From Piliocolobus tephrosceles (taxonomy: Eukaryota; Chordata; Mammalia; Primates; Cercopithecidae): a DNA stretch of 64,000 nt. The notes under the pieces were generated by a model that was not told the origin of the DNA, did no database searches, and worked only from the letters and a program-made list of their open reading frames with translations. Positions 33,818 to 44,872 of this stretch are shown here, in pieces. Within the stretch, counting starts at the first letter, position 1. Every line of letters begins with the position of its first letter. Where the stretch lies: NCBI RefSeq assembly GCF_002776525.5, contig NC_045436.1:11167294-11231293 (forward strand), read 5' to 3'. Position numbers and translations under genes: made by a program.

Positions 33818-34464
33818 AGAACCTCGGGGAGCCGCGGCTTCAGGTGCAGACATGGCCAAGTCCAAGAACCACGCCACACACAACCAGTCCCGAAAATGGC
33901 ACAGAAATGGTATCAAGAAACCCCGATCACAAAGATACGAATCTCTTAAGGGGGTGAACCCCAAGTTCCTGAGGAACATGCACTTTGCCAAGAAGCACAA
34001 CAAGAAGGGCCTAAAGAAGATGCAGGCCAACAACGCCAAGGCCATGAGTGCACGTGCCGAGGCTATCGAGGCCCTCGTAAAGCCCAAGGAGGTTAAGCTC
34101 AAGATCCCAAAGGGTGTCAGCCACAAGCTCGACGGACTTGCCTACGTTGCCCACCCCAAGCTTGGGAAGCGTGCTCATGTTTGCATTGCCAAGGGGCTCC
34201 GACTGTGCCAGCCAAAGGCCAAGGCCAAGAATCAAAGCAAGGCCCAGGCTGCAGCTCCAGCTTCAATTCCAGCTTAGGCTCCCAAAGGTGCCCAGGCCCC
34301 TACAAAGGCTACAGAGTAGATATCTCTCTCTGCCAACATGAGGACACAAGGACTGATGTGACTCCTCACCCCCACCTCCGGGCTGCCATCTGCATGGAGC
34401 TGGGTCCTCCTTGCTATTTGTACAAATAAACCTGAGGCAGAAAAAAAAAAAAAAAAAAGAACCT
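33818..34464 (+). pseudogene. Processed retropseudogene of ribosomal protein L29
   Basis: An intronless copy of RPL29 mRNA, whose product is the basic 60S subunit protein eL29. The body is 33825-34458: a short 5' UTR, an ATG at 33852 (GCAGACATGGCC), and an open frame to TAG 34275-34277. Then 3' UTR, AATAAA at 34425-34430 and A18. A 7-bp target duplication AGAACCT (33818-33824, 34458-34464) shows L1-mediated insertion. The protein starts MAKSKNHATHNQSRKWHRNG, with the Lys/Arg-rich N-terminus typical of eL29. The 141-codon frame is cut by a Gln-to-stop change (CAG to TAG). The same phase continues 13 codons further to the normal end at 34317-34319, about four residues shorter than human eL29 in the Lys-Ala run. 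Many basic or conserved residues are changed (for example KGVN, MHFAKK, IEALVK, SHKLDG). No promoter is evident. This is a dead copy, though largely open. Confidence 0.96.
34425..34430 (+). terminator. Inherited AATAAA of the RPL29 retrocopy
   Basis: Polyadenylation hexamer 10 bases before the genomic A18 tract, as in the parent mRNA. Confidence 0.85.
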
Positions 34465-35235
34465 AAATTCGCAAACCTGATAGGGTGAATTAGGGTGAAT
34501 TACCCTTGACTCCTTCTGTAGGTAAAAGGTCACTTTGTAGTTCAAAAAAAAGAATACAAGTTACATGTTCCTGTGTGGCACTGTTCAGATTAGGAAAATT
34601 CTCTTTAAAATGGAAGAAAATAAATTTGTTTCCAAATTCATATGCTTTTAAACTGCACTCATGCTTTTACCAAAAAGCAAAGGCTAATAACTAATTAACA
34701 GTTTATAATAAATTTGAATTTTTAAAAGAAAAAAGTGCGCAAAATTATTTTAGAGAATGAGAAAAAATTTTCCTATTTAGAAATGTATCATTTTTATTTA
34801 AAAGGAAATCAAAAATGGTTTAAAGCAGGTACATTTGTAGCATCCATCTAACCACAGAACAAAATTAAAATGTCACGATTTCTTATGATGAGATGAAGAT
34901 CTTGTTGGATTGTAGAACTGTGTAGTATGTAAGTATGTATCATTATTTCAAGCAAGAATTTTAGACTGGGGACATCTTTTTTGAGTAAGAAGGATTACTT
35001 TACAGATTTGTTGTATGTTAGTAAAAACAGACGTGTGAGCCTATTTCAGGCTATATGTACATAATTTGTCAGATTGAAATTGGCACTTGTGTTTAAATGT
35101 GGTTAAATCACAAACATCAAAATATGGAAAAGATCTTAGAAGTATTATGTTCTAGATTTTCTCATTGTTAAATTACAAGTCAGTTGGCATTTGGGGAGCC
35201 CAGTGGATAATTACACTGTGTTTTCCCTGATCATG
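34465..35235. other. AT-rich stretch, nothing recognised
   Basis: Only a two-copy TAGGGTGAAT repeat (34481-34500) stands out. Confidence 0.5.
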
Positions 35236-35461
35236 GATAAGCTGCAACTTTCGCCTCCTGGGTTCAAGCAAATCTCCTGCCTCAGCCTCCCAAGTAGCTG
35301 GAATTACAGGCACATGGCACCATGCCCAGCTAACTTTGTATTTTTAGTACAGATGGGGTTTCACCATATTGGCTGGGCTGGTCTTGAACTCCTGACCTCA
35401 GATGATCCTGCCTTGGCCTCCCAAAGCTCTGGGATTACAGGTATGAGCCAACTGCACCTGA
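35236..35461 (-). mobile_element. Partial AluS, antisense, lacking its 3' end
   Basis: Begins abruptly at GCTGCAACTTTCGCCTCCTG and runs to GAGCCAACTGCACCTG. The right-monomer end and T-rich tail are missing, replaced by unrelated sequence at about 35196-35235. This indicates a deletion or a truncated copy. Confidence 0.9.
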
Positions 35462-35507
35462 ACGATGATTACTAATTTTATTGTTTGGCAATGAAATTAC
35501 TGTCCAA

Positions 35508-35665
35508 TTTACTTATTTGTTTATTGTTGTTTGTTTTGTTTGTTTGTTTTATGGAGCGGAGAGTTTAATAAGCCAGAAAGAAGAATGAAGGCAGAAAGAA
35601 GAAGCTCCCCTGTACAGACAGAGGGAGGGGGGCTCCAAAGCCGATAAAGGAGACCCCTGTCCAAT
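35508..35665 (-). mobile_element. TTTG-rich tract plus possible LTR 3' end fragment (tentative)
   Basis: 35508-35551 is a TTTG/TTTA-rich tract. The reverse complement of 35552-35665 includes GGGGAGCTTCTTCTTTCTGC and TTATTAAACTCTCCGCTCC, a run typical of the end of class I ERV LTRs. The family is not named. Confidence 0.4.
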
Positions 35666-38038
35666 TACTTTATCACAGTACTTTGAACTTAACTTATACA
35701 TGGCTTCTGGTCACAGGCTGTACTGAAGGTAGGGAACAACTGCAGCCAACCTGCATGGGCCTGCCCACATATACAGCAGAGAGGAGCATGCTGCCGTCAG
35801 GCTTAGGATCTTCATAAAGTGACACAACACGGCTTCTTCAAACAAGCCAGTTGCTTGTGCCCAAGTCACCATCATATATGTGACTGCCTTCAGCACAGGG
35901 AGTGATTAAGAGACTGAGGCAAGGGATCAAGACTATTGCACATGAGGAAGTCCCTGCTACTGTTATTATATTTTTATTGTAATTAACACATAATTGTCAT
36001 ATTGAATAATTATTATAATTATTTTATACTAAAATTGGACATAAGACAACATGAAAGTAGGTAGAGAGATTCTCCCAACTGAAAACATTCTATCCATTCC
36101 CTCCTTCACTAAATCCTATAACACATAAGGTCACATCCAAGAGCTTTCACCTAGAAAATCTAACTTACATTTTCTCTTCCAAACTGTTATCAATTAGTTC
36201 CTTCTTCGAACACTTTGATTTCACCAAAATGCCATTGTGGCTGCTTCATAACCACTATTATCTGTTCCTTCTCGCTCTCCGCTTTCACTTGGTTCTCCTT
36301 CCTTGTTCCTTGTTTTGTGAGGATTTCATTAACCTGCACTCGCTAAGAATATAGATTAGATCCCCCACGTCCTATTTCCTCTTAAATGCCCAGAGTGCAA
36401 TAAGAGATGTTTAATATTTTGTAAAGTTAGTGTTGAATGAAGAAATGTCTCCTGGATAATTTTCTGGGGCATGTAAGTAATTTTTAAGAGACTAAAGGCT
36501 TATCTCTTCACTGCTATTTCTGAGATTACATAATTTCTGCCCTGGAAGAATAACTATGAAATACCTTTTTCATTATTAGTGGTGAGTCACCTGGCCTCTG
36601 AAAAGAAATACAGATTGATTTTTCACTTAGTCATTTTAATCAATACCATGAACCTTATGAAGACAGGCTCTCATTGTTACCGAGTAAACAAAGCCTAAAG
36701 AATATTCAACTGCCTGTCAGGTACAACTCAAACTAAGGCAGAGTCACAAATCACACAGAAACTTGCTCTTTGTAAACTAGTGTAATTTTGTGTGGGTGTA
36801 AGTGTCTGCGCGAATATCCCCAAACACATTTTGATAAGCTTTTGACTGTGTAGTGCATTGTTATTAATCTCTAATGTGGCTCAGCAAAAATACTTATTGC
36901 AATTTCAGAAAAGTACATTTAAAATATCTTGTAAAGAAGTGATCCTGGGAGAAAATTATAAGCAAATCAAATCATAATAATTTAATGCATTGGACTTTGA
37001 AGGGGGATATTTAAATAGAGAATTTATTATTTTTCCACAGTTGAGTTATATTTTTAAGAAATGTAATTACTGCATACACAAGAATTCAGAATACCACAGA
37101 GAGAAGAAGAAAAAAAAAAAAAGAAAGAAAGAAAAATGCACTTATCCTACACTATAACAAGCTTACCGAGGCTTTAAATGAATATGTATTTATAAAATTG
37201 CCTTTGACAATTCACACGATCTGATTATGTGGCAGGATGCTTTGACAAAGGATTTGATTACATGGTGCACTGAGCTGAGGCTAGTAAATAATAACCTTCC
37301 GTGTTCATGATTCTACTTGTTATTGTCAGGAAAGAGACAAAATACTGAGAATTAGTTTGTATCATCAACAAATCAATTACTGACGCGAGACCTAAGATGG
37401 CATGACACTTATGTTATGCCACTGAATTTTATGAATGGATAATAACATTTTCTAATGTGAGTGTTAATTTTGATTAGGTCAACTGTGCTTATGGTAACTG
37501 GTCCATGTTACAAATTTTCACCATCTGTGCTAAATGATTACACAGGCTTGTAAAGACATTCTTAGGTGAAGCTACATGAAATTAATCATGCTTTTGTATG
37601 GCAAGAATTGCCTGACTCTGTATTCAAGTCCTGCACAAGAGTTAAACTAAGTGGCCATTTAAATCTTGGGTAAAGAGTTTGAAATTGAAGGTGGAGAATT
37701 TCAGGACAGAGTACAAATTAAGCTAGAGAAATCGTAATTACATGTCATGTAATAATTTTGTAATTTAATACATTTTATATGAATACAAATTTATAGATTT
37801 TATATAATAAATAAGTGTGCATGTGTGTATGTGCCTATATTTCCAAATGACAAATGAAAAAGGAGATTCAAAAGATATACATGTATAGTCAGAAATCCGA
37901 AATATTTATAATGGGAAAAAGAGTATTGGTAAATGTGAATTTTGTGTGTGAAATTAAGAATGTATGGCATATATTATTGGAAGAATTCAGTAAAATTTAA
38001 ATTTATTTGATTTATTTATTATATATTTATTTATTGTT
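35666..38038. other. 2.4 kb mostly AT-rich unique DNA
   Basis: No gene or repeat recognised. There is an A-rich/GAAA tract at 37106-37134. A 61-codon minus frame at 35711-35896 has no domain. Confidence 0.5.
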
Positions 38039-38310
38039 AAAGAGAAGGGTTCACTCTGTCACCCAACCTGGAGTGCAGTGGTGCAATTTTAGCTCACTAC
38101 CATCTCAAACTTCTGGGCTCAAGTGATTCTGTCATATCGGCATCCTTTGTAGCCAAGACTACAGACAAGTGCCACCACACTTGGTATAAAGAAAATTTTG
38201 GTGGAGACCAGATCTCACTATGTTGCTCAAGCAGGTCTGGAACTCCTGGCCTCAAGTGATCCTCCTTCCTTGACCTCCCAAACTGATGGGATTATAGGCA
38301 TGACTGGCCT
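38039..38310 (-). mobile_element. Old AluJ-like element, antisense
   Basis: TCACTCTGTCACCCAACCTG, TTCTGGGCTCAAGTGATTCT, CTCACTATGTTGCTCAAGC and GGGATTATAGGCATGACTGG. Heavily diverged, and immediately followed by the next Alu. Confidence 0.88.
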
Positions 38311-38632
38311 GAAGGTTACTTTTTTTTTTTTTTTTTTTTTTGAGACAGTTTCACTCTTATTGCCCAGGCTGGAGTGCAATGACGTGATCTCGGCTCACTG
38401 CAACATCCGCCTCCCGGGTTTAAGCGATTCTCCTGCCTCAGCCTCCTGAGTAGCTGGGATTACAGGCACATGCGCCACCACGCCCTGCTAATTTTGTATT
38501 TTTAGTAGAGATGGGGTTTCTCCATGTTGGTCAGGCTGGTCTTGAACTCCCAACCTCAGGTGATCCACCCGCCTCAGCCTCCCAAAGTGCTGGGATTATA
38601 GGCATGAGCCACCGCGCCTGGCGAAGTTTACT
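38311..38632 (-). mobile_element. AluS, antisense, inserted at the end of the AluJ
   Basis: T-rich tail 38320-38340; body to GCGCCTGGC at 38622. Ten-base flanks GAAGGTTACT (38311-38320) and GAAGTTTACT (38623-38632) differ at one base. Confidence 0.93.
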
Positions 38633-38967
38633 TGTTGACTGCAAGTTTTGGAGGTATAGATATTTTAATTACATTTGGTGCAGTGTGTTATACAGAAAAG
38701 CTATTCAATATTCCTTTGATTTTAACTGTAAAATAGATAAATAAATTCATATTTTTGACATACATAAAACTAATAACTTATGAGACTTTTAATAATATTA
38801 ACATATTTTCTAGCAGTATCATTATGATGTGGTTGCTTTTGCTCTTGTTGCAAAGAGAGACTATGGCAGAAATGTTAGATAAACCATCTGTTCCAATTTC
38901 GTTTCAGCCTGTCCTGCAGAAAAGATATACAGTACATTTCCTAAACCACCTTGCACTAGGGTTTATT
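38633..38967. other. AT-rich stretch, nothing recognised
   Basis: No repeat or gene seen. A 72-codon frame at 38755-38973 is not supported. Confidence 0.5.
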
Positions 38968-39425
38968 TTTTAAAAACACCTTTATTGAAGTATAACTGAT
39001 ATACAAAGAGCTGCACATATGTAAATGTGTACAGTTCGGTAAGCTTGGAATATGCATGCACCCGTGATCCCTCACTGCAACCAAGGTAATCGACATATGC
39101 AACACCGCCCAAGATTTCCTTGTATACCTTTGGGGGTTCTTTTTGCTTTTGTTTTGTGAGAACACTTAACACAAGATCCAAACTCTTCGCAAATAAAGTG
39201 CATTGTACCCTATTGTTAATTGTAGGCTCTACACTGCACAGCAGAGCTTTGGAATCTATTCATCTAGCACAGCTGAAACTTATGCCCATTGAACAACAAC
39301 TCTCTAGGCTCCCTGGAAACCATCGTATTCTTTGCTACTAGAGTTTGAATGGCTTAGATAGCTGCTATAAATGGAATTATGCAATGTTTGTCATTCTGTG
39401 ATTGGCTTATTTCACTGGCAGCTAG
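38968..39425 (-). mobile_element. L1M 3' end, antisense
   Basis: AACACCTTTATTGAAGTATA, ACTGATATACAAAGAGCTGC, AATTGTAGGCTCTACACTGC and ATAAATGGAATTATGCAATG match, in order, the reverse complement of an old L1MA/MB-type 3' UTR. Confidence 0.8.
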
Positions 39426-39890
39426 GATTCCAAACAGCATGTTCTGGAGCCAAGTGATCTGGAATCCACTTCCTAATTCCCAGACTAAGGCCAGTGTGTT
39501 TCTGAAGACAAAATTTATGAAAGCTGATTTTATCTATAGAATGTGGATAAAATGGTGAGGTCGTGTATCTGACAATTAGAGCATGTACCTAGTAGTAATT
39601 TTCTTGGTGGACAAGTTCTGTAGTGGCGAACAGAAAGGCATTTGCCCAGGCCAAAACCAGAGGCTGCCACTATAGCCTTCTCAACAATTTTGTAAGCTCC
39701 TAAATCTCTATAATCAGTTTCTGCTTGAAGTATATAAAGTTATTTTTATTCTCTTTATGTGAACTGTAATTGCTACCCAAATTAAGTATCCTGATAAAAC
39801 CTCACATGATTTCCTGGACCTTCATTTTATTGTGCATTACCTTGCTTAAATTTAGTAGAGTGGAATTTTTAAAGAGTTAAATATTGCAGG
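39426..39890. other. Unique stretch, nothing recognised
   Basis: No gene seen. A faint MIR-like run near 39528-39555 (TTATCTATAGAATGTGG) is too weak to call. Confidence 0.4.
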
Positions 39891-40155
39891 CTAGGTGTGG
39901 TGCCTCATGCCTGTAAACTCAACACTTTGGGAGGCTGAGGTGGGAGGATGGTTTGAGTCCAATCCTGCCAACATAGCAAAACCCCATTTCTACTAAAAAT
40001 ACAAAAATTAACCTGACCTGGCGGTGCACACCAGTAATCCCAGCTCCTCCAGAGACTGGGGTGAAAGAATCACTTGAACTTGGGAGGCAGAGGTTTCAGT
40101 GAGCAAGATCGTGCCACTGTAGCCCAGCCTGGGCAAAAGAGGGAGACTCTGTGTC

Positions 40156-40186
<31 letters not shown>
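39891..40186 (+). mobile_element. Old Alu (J/S), sense, 30-base poly(A)
   Basis: GGCTAGGTGTGGTGCCTCAT to GGGAGACTCTGTGTCC, then about A30 at 40157-40186. It has lost about 15 bases around GAGTCCAATCCTGCCAACA. Confidence 0.9.
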
Positions 40187-40191
<5 letters not shown>

Positions 40192-40261
40192 GTCACAATA
40201 CTTTCAAAGAGGTTTTGGTTAATTATGACAATAATACTGTTTATCTTTAAGTCAACATACA

Positions 40262-40470
40262 TATATTCAGTGTGGGTTACATGACAGACACCAGAGTAAA
40301 TACTGGGGATTTAGCAGAAAATTACATGAAGTTGCTACTCTCTGAAATATCACTGTATATTAAGGGATAGAGATAAAGACATAAATTAATACACAGTTCA
40401 ATAATGCGACAGCAAAAAAAAATGTATGAGATTATAAAACAGTGTTTATTGGCATATCGGGCACACACAT
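40262..40470 (+). mobile_element. Ancient mammal-wide repeat fragment (unnamed, tentative)
   Basis: Runs such as GACAGACACCAGAGTAAATA and CTGGGGATTTAGCAG follow the 'precursor of changing events' pattern of a common old mammalian repeat (about 'grows, ends, opens' order). A similar run occurs at 47366-47720. I cannot assign the family with confidence. Confidence 0.3.
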
Positions 40471-40556
40471 CTACAGAATAGAGACGTGCAGCCAGCCAGG
40501 CAAATCCTAGGATGACAAGAAGAGGGATCCAGCAAGGCTTCTGGCTATGTGACACA

Positions 40557-40609
40557 TTGTGCTATTTTCCTGCAACAATAAACCATTTGGTATTGCTAGA
40601 TCATAAACC
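40557..40609 (+). repeat. Segment A of a patchwork duplication (53 bp)
   Basis: Starts TTGTGCTATTTTCCTGCAAC and ends GATCATAAACC. It is identical to 41319-41371 except at one base (T 40579, C 41341). The sequence diverges on both sides. Confidence 0.95.
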
Positions 40610-41318
40610 CTAAGGGCTGAGAGGCTAAGAAGAAGTTTACCAGTCAGACCAATTACATCATGAATGACTTTGGGTGCTTTGATAGCCATCTTGGACATAG
40701 CTAAGGGAAAAGCAGTAAACACTGGCATGATTTAAACTAGGAGACAACATGACCATATGTTAACTCAAATGATGATGTTTTTTCAACATTTTTAGGGAAG
40801 ATAGGTCGAGGATATGAGCTATCAACTAACTAATTATAGAAATATTGTAGGCAAGAAAAAGTCAGAGATGTTTTGAAGGTAATTTCAAAACATATGTTGG
40901 CTTCTACAGGTGTTTAAAAATTAATGTGACTAAAATGATTATAAAGCTCTGGACTGAGCAAACAGAAACATGTTGACAACATTGATTAGGATTAAAACCA
41001 AAGAACAGAAAATATAAGTGTGCAGCAGATTGGGATTAAAACATGGAAATTATAGTAAATTCTGTGTTGGTCCAAATTCAAGTTCCGATGGGTATTCATG
41101 TTACATAGGTAGATACACTATGAATTTAACAGAGCTGGAAGCTGGAGACATTATTATGTGTTAGGACACATTCATCCCCGGACAGTGTTTTAGATAGGCA
41201 CTACCAGTGATTATCTCTAGAAATACTTCTTATGTAATTACTTTAGTTATTCACATCATCTGATTCACATTTCAGTTTGTGTATGTCAATACATTCAATC
41301 AAGTTACAGCCAAGTAAC

Positions 41319-41680
41319 TTGTGCTATTTTCCTGCAACAACAAACCATTTGGTATTGCTAGATCATAAACCTGAAATTCTTGGGCTTAAGGGATCCCCCT
41401 GCTTCAGCCTCTCAAGTAGCTGGGACTACAGGTGTGCACCACCACATTCATAAAACCTTTTATAAAATACAGCACATTATTATTAGTTGGCCAAATTAGA
41501 ACCTTTAGTATAGTTTACATATCACTGATAGGTAAACTCCATTCCATTATCACTTTGATTATTAGAAGGGAAGCCGTGAACTAATAACTTCATGTTGGCA
41601 AGAATACGTCACTTTCTCTATGCATACATTGAGAATAAAAATAATTTAGTGAACTTATTAATAAATCAATTCAAGTATTT
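41319..41680 (+). repeat. Chimeric duplicate B (A-type plus C-type pieces)
   Basis: The first 53 bases (41319-41371) copy segment A. From 41368 the sequence copies segment C up to 41680. The junction shares AACC with both sources. The second part opens inside an Alu-derived run without the tail that segment C has, so B looks like the derived copy. Confidence 0.93.
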
Positions 41681-42399
41681 TATCTGTTAATTACCATTTC
41701 TCTTTTAAGGATCATATTATATATCTCTTATTTGGACCTCTTTTTGTTGATCTTATAGTTTGCCTCTGCAGAGGAAACTGTACTTCTTATGTGGGTTATG
41801 CGAATATGGCTAAAGAGTGCTGACAAAAAAACTGAGTTTTTCTTTCTCTCCTTTTTTTAAATAAACCTCAAATTCTATTCTGTCAAGGCAAGATATATTA
41901 CAAGTTTTAATTTTTTTTCTTTTTTATATTACTGGAATGATTTTTTAAAAATTTAGTCAAATTAAAGGTGTTGGAATTGTCAATATTGTTTCTTACAATA
42001 TACATCTAAATTTATTTTCCAAAACCAATCACATTTTGGAGACAATTGAGATTGAAAAATAATGTACTCAATTAATGTGCATGTGTGTGTGTGTCCTATA
42101 GGTATTTCAAACTTTTCAAACAATCATAGCTTAACACACAAAGCTCAAGGTGTACACACACATGTGCATACACACACAGACACACTTGTTGACTCTGTAT
42201 AGGTTCACTGTGAAATTTGACCATGTATAATGTTTTATGAGTGAAACTTTCAGGGAAGGCTAAGGAAAGAGAACTGTGAAATTTTCTTTGTAGCAGTGGA
42301 AAGCTCCTTTTACAATCTAAAATATTCATAATTATTGACACAGGAGTACAACTTCACAGGATATATTATTCAGCAACTACTGTAGGATAAAAAAGTATT
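41681..42399. other. AT-rich stretch, nothing recognised
   Basis: Includes TG/CA-rich short tracts near 42076-42095 and 42150-42187. An 81-codon minus frame has no domain. Confidence 0.5.
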
Positions 42400-42665
42400 T
42401 CTATAAAAGATGTTTATTGCATCACTGTATGTAATGTGAAAATTGGTAGCTACATAAAGATCCATCAAAAGAAGATGACTTAAAAAGTATAAACATTTAT
42501 GTAACAGAATGTTACACAATTTTAAAAGATAAGATTATACAGGAATAGTTAGAAATATATAATGCTTATGATATGAATAATATGACAACAAAAATAAGTA
42601 TCAGAGAAAATCAATGTTATAACAATAACTGGAATTTTTGGCTAATAAAATTATAGGTAATTTTT
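42400..42665 (+). mobile_element. Old L1M-type 3' fragment (tentative)
   Basis: TTTATTGCATCACTGTATGT, AAAGATCCATCAAAAGAAG, AACAGAATGTTACACAATTT and TATAGGTAATTTTTACTTC follow the order of an L1M ORF2-end/3' UTR consensus. Heavily diverged. Confidence 0.5.
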
Positions 42666-42900
42666 ACTTCTAAATATTTTCAAAATAAATTACAGTCATG
42701 TCATAAAAACAAAGTGGAATTCTGGAAATTGTTCTTGAATCCATTAACTATTGTGCGATACTCTTATTTCTTCAATTTTATTTTATTATAATTAAAAGCA
42801 AACAAGCAAAAAATGATACTAATAATACTGGCAAAGCTTTCTTGCTCCACCCTTTACTTGATAATGTCAATGCCAAATCAAAATACATACCCAAAAAGCC

Positions 42901-43012
42901 TTTTTTTTTTTTTCATTTCTTTTCATAGTTTACTGTAACCTGAAATTCTTGGGCTCAGGGGATCCTCCTGCTTTAGCCTCGCAAGTAGTTGGGACTACAG
43001 GTGCGCACCACC
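42901..43012 (-). mobile_element. Alu fragment (right monomer only), antisense
   Basis: T-run, then CATAGTTTACTGTAACCTG, GGCTCAGGGGATCCTCCTGC, AGTAGTTGGGACTACAGGTG and CACCACCAC, after which Alu homology stops. The start of the right monomer near the T-run is also deleted. Confidence 0.82.
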
Positions 43013-43252
43013 ACATTCATAAAACCTTTCATGAAATATAGCACATTATTATTAGTAGGTCAAATTAGAACCTTTAGTGTAGTTTACATATCACTGATAG
43101 GTAAACTTCGTTCCAGTATCACTTTGTTTATTAGAAGGGAAGCCGTGAACTAATAACTTCATGCTGGCAAGAATACATCACTTTCTCTATGCATACATTG
43201 AGAATAAAAATAATTTAGTGCTGAACTTATTAATAAATCAATTCAAGTATTT
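42937..43252 (+). repeat. Segment C of the patchwork duplication (316 bp)
   Basis: Matches 41368-41680 with about 19 base differences by hand count and one 3-base gap (CTG in GTGCTGAAC). It ends at TCAAGTATTT in both. Its left part continues into an intact antisense Alu fragment with a T-run at 42901-42913, which indicates that C is the source. Confidence 0.95.
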
Positions 43253-43690
43253 CCATGAGTGGGGACGTCTCTGAAAATTTGATCATGTTTGATCCTATGT
43301 ATCTTGACATAGGGAGTACTCTTCTCAGTAGCAGCAAAAGAGACAAAAATCTTATCAAATTTGTACTGTCAGTCGAAAAGACTAAACGTGTTTTCTAAGT
43401 AGTTTCCTCATCAAATTTGAAAACAAAGAATAAGTAATTTTTGAGATAATAAAGTATATCTGTATTTACATAATAGTTATTTTATCCTCTAGTGTATTTA
43501 TATATATCTAGAAACACAGACATAAGATAAAATTATAGTTACACTCAAGTGCTAATTAATTATAGGAAAATTCTCAGTTTGAAATGGCAACCAGAGTGCC
43601 ATACTTTCTGTTACACGTTGGACAGTGCACAAGCAGAGCTGCCATATGGATAATATATAGAGAATGATCGATACATAGAATAACATGGTT
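43253..43690. other. Unique stretch, nothing recognised
   Basis: No repeat or gene identified. Confidence 0.5.
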
Positions 43691-43989
43691 ATTTATTTAT
43701 TTATTGAGACAGAATTTCACTCTTGTTGCCCAGGCTGGAGTACAGTGGTGCCATCTTGGCTCACTGCAACCTCCGCCACACAAGTTGAAGTGATTCCCCC
43801 CACTCCTCAGCCTCCCGAGTGGCTGGGATTACAAGTGCCCACCACCACACCTGGCTAATTTTTGTAATTTTAGTAGAGACAGGGTTTCACCATGTTAACC
43901 AGGCTGTTCTCGAACTCCTGACCTCAAGAGGTCTGCCAACTTTGGCCTCACAAAGTGCTTGGATTATAGATGTGAGCCAACAAGCTCAC
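43691..43989 (-). mobile_element. AluS, antisense, (TTTA)n tail
   Basis: Tail TTATTTATTTATTTATT; body from GAGACAGAATTTCACTC through CCACCACACCTGGC to GATGTGAGCCAACAAGCTCA. No clean target duplication. Confidence 0.92.
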
Positions 43990-44269
43990 GGTTTTAAAAA
44001 ATTACCCAGACATTTTTGGTCATAAAACAAAAAATACATTTCTGCTTAATCATTTAAGTAGAACAGATATCAAATCCTGGGGCTATGCTACCTGGCGCTA
44101 GATATAACTTGTAAAATTTAACCCTTGAAAATAGACAGGACATAGAGAATAAAATCTTTAAGTGATGTGGTTTTAGAGATCACCAGTTTTGCTCCCAGAA
44201 TATACATGTGAAGTAATATTCATGATCTACTGCCTGGTAGTCTTTTTGCTATACCACATTTTTTTTCTC

Positions 44270-44872
44270 TCTCTCTGCCTTGTTTTATTTATGATTTATT
44301 TATTTATTCATTTATTTTTATTTCTTTATTTAATTTCTTTTTTTTTTTTTTTTTCCTGAGAGGAGTCTCGCTCTGTCGCCCAGGCTGGAGTGCAGTGGCC
44401 GGATCTCAGCTCACTGCAAGCTCCGCCTCCCGGGTTCCCGCCATTCTCCTGCCTCAGCCTCCCGAGTAGCTGGGACTACAGGCGCCCACCACCCGCCCAG
44501 CTAGTTTTTTGTATTTTTTAGTAGAGACGGGGTTTCACTGTGTTAGCCAGGATGGTCTGGATCTCCTGACCTCGTGATCCGCCAAACTGCATCTTGCTCT
44601 GTCACCTAGGATGGTGCAATCTCAGCTCACTGCAACCTCTGCCTCTTGGGTTCAAGTGATTCCCTTGCCTGAGCCTCCCGAGTAGCTCAGATTACCTGCA
44701 CATGCTGCCGCACCTGGCTAATTTTAGTATTTTTCATAGAGACAAGGTTTCACCATGTTGGCCAGGCTGGTCTCAAACACCTGACCTCAAGTGATCTGCC
44801 CACCTCAGCCTCCCAAAGTGCTGGGATTACAGGTGTGAGCCACCACGCCTGGGCTTCTCTCTGCCTTGTTTT
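44270..44872 (-). mobile_element. Composite of a truncated young Alu and an AluS, antisense
   Basis: A perfect 17-bp duplication TCTCTCTGCCTTGTTTT at 44270-44286 and 44856-44872 frames the whole unit. Inside are an ATTT/T-rich tail (44287-44352) and a young Alu (44353-44583) with AluYR-like variants (GTGGCCGGATCTCAGC, GCAAGCTCCGCC, TTTTTTAGTAGAGACGG). That Alu stops at GTGATCCGCC and lacks its 5' ~50 bases. An AluS then begins at CATCTTGCTCTGTCACC and runs to CACCACGCCTGGG. The AluS made the target duplication; the young Alu came later into its tail or 3' end. Confidence 0.9.

Noticed and set aside
33668..34126. 152-codon minus-strand frame opposite RPL29P
   Set aside because: It is the shadow of the basic RPL29 frame on the other strand; the plus-strand identity is clear.
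34481..34500. TAGGGTGAAT x2 as an interstitial telomere-like repeat
   Set aside because: The unit is not TTAGGG and there are only two copies.
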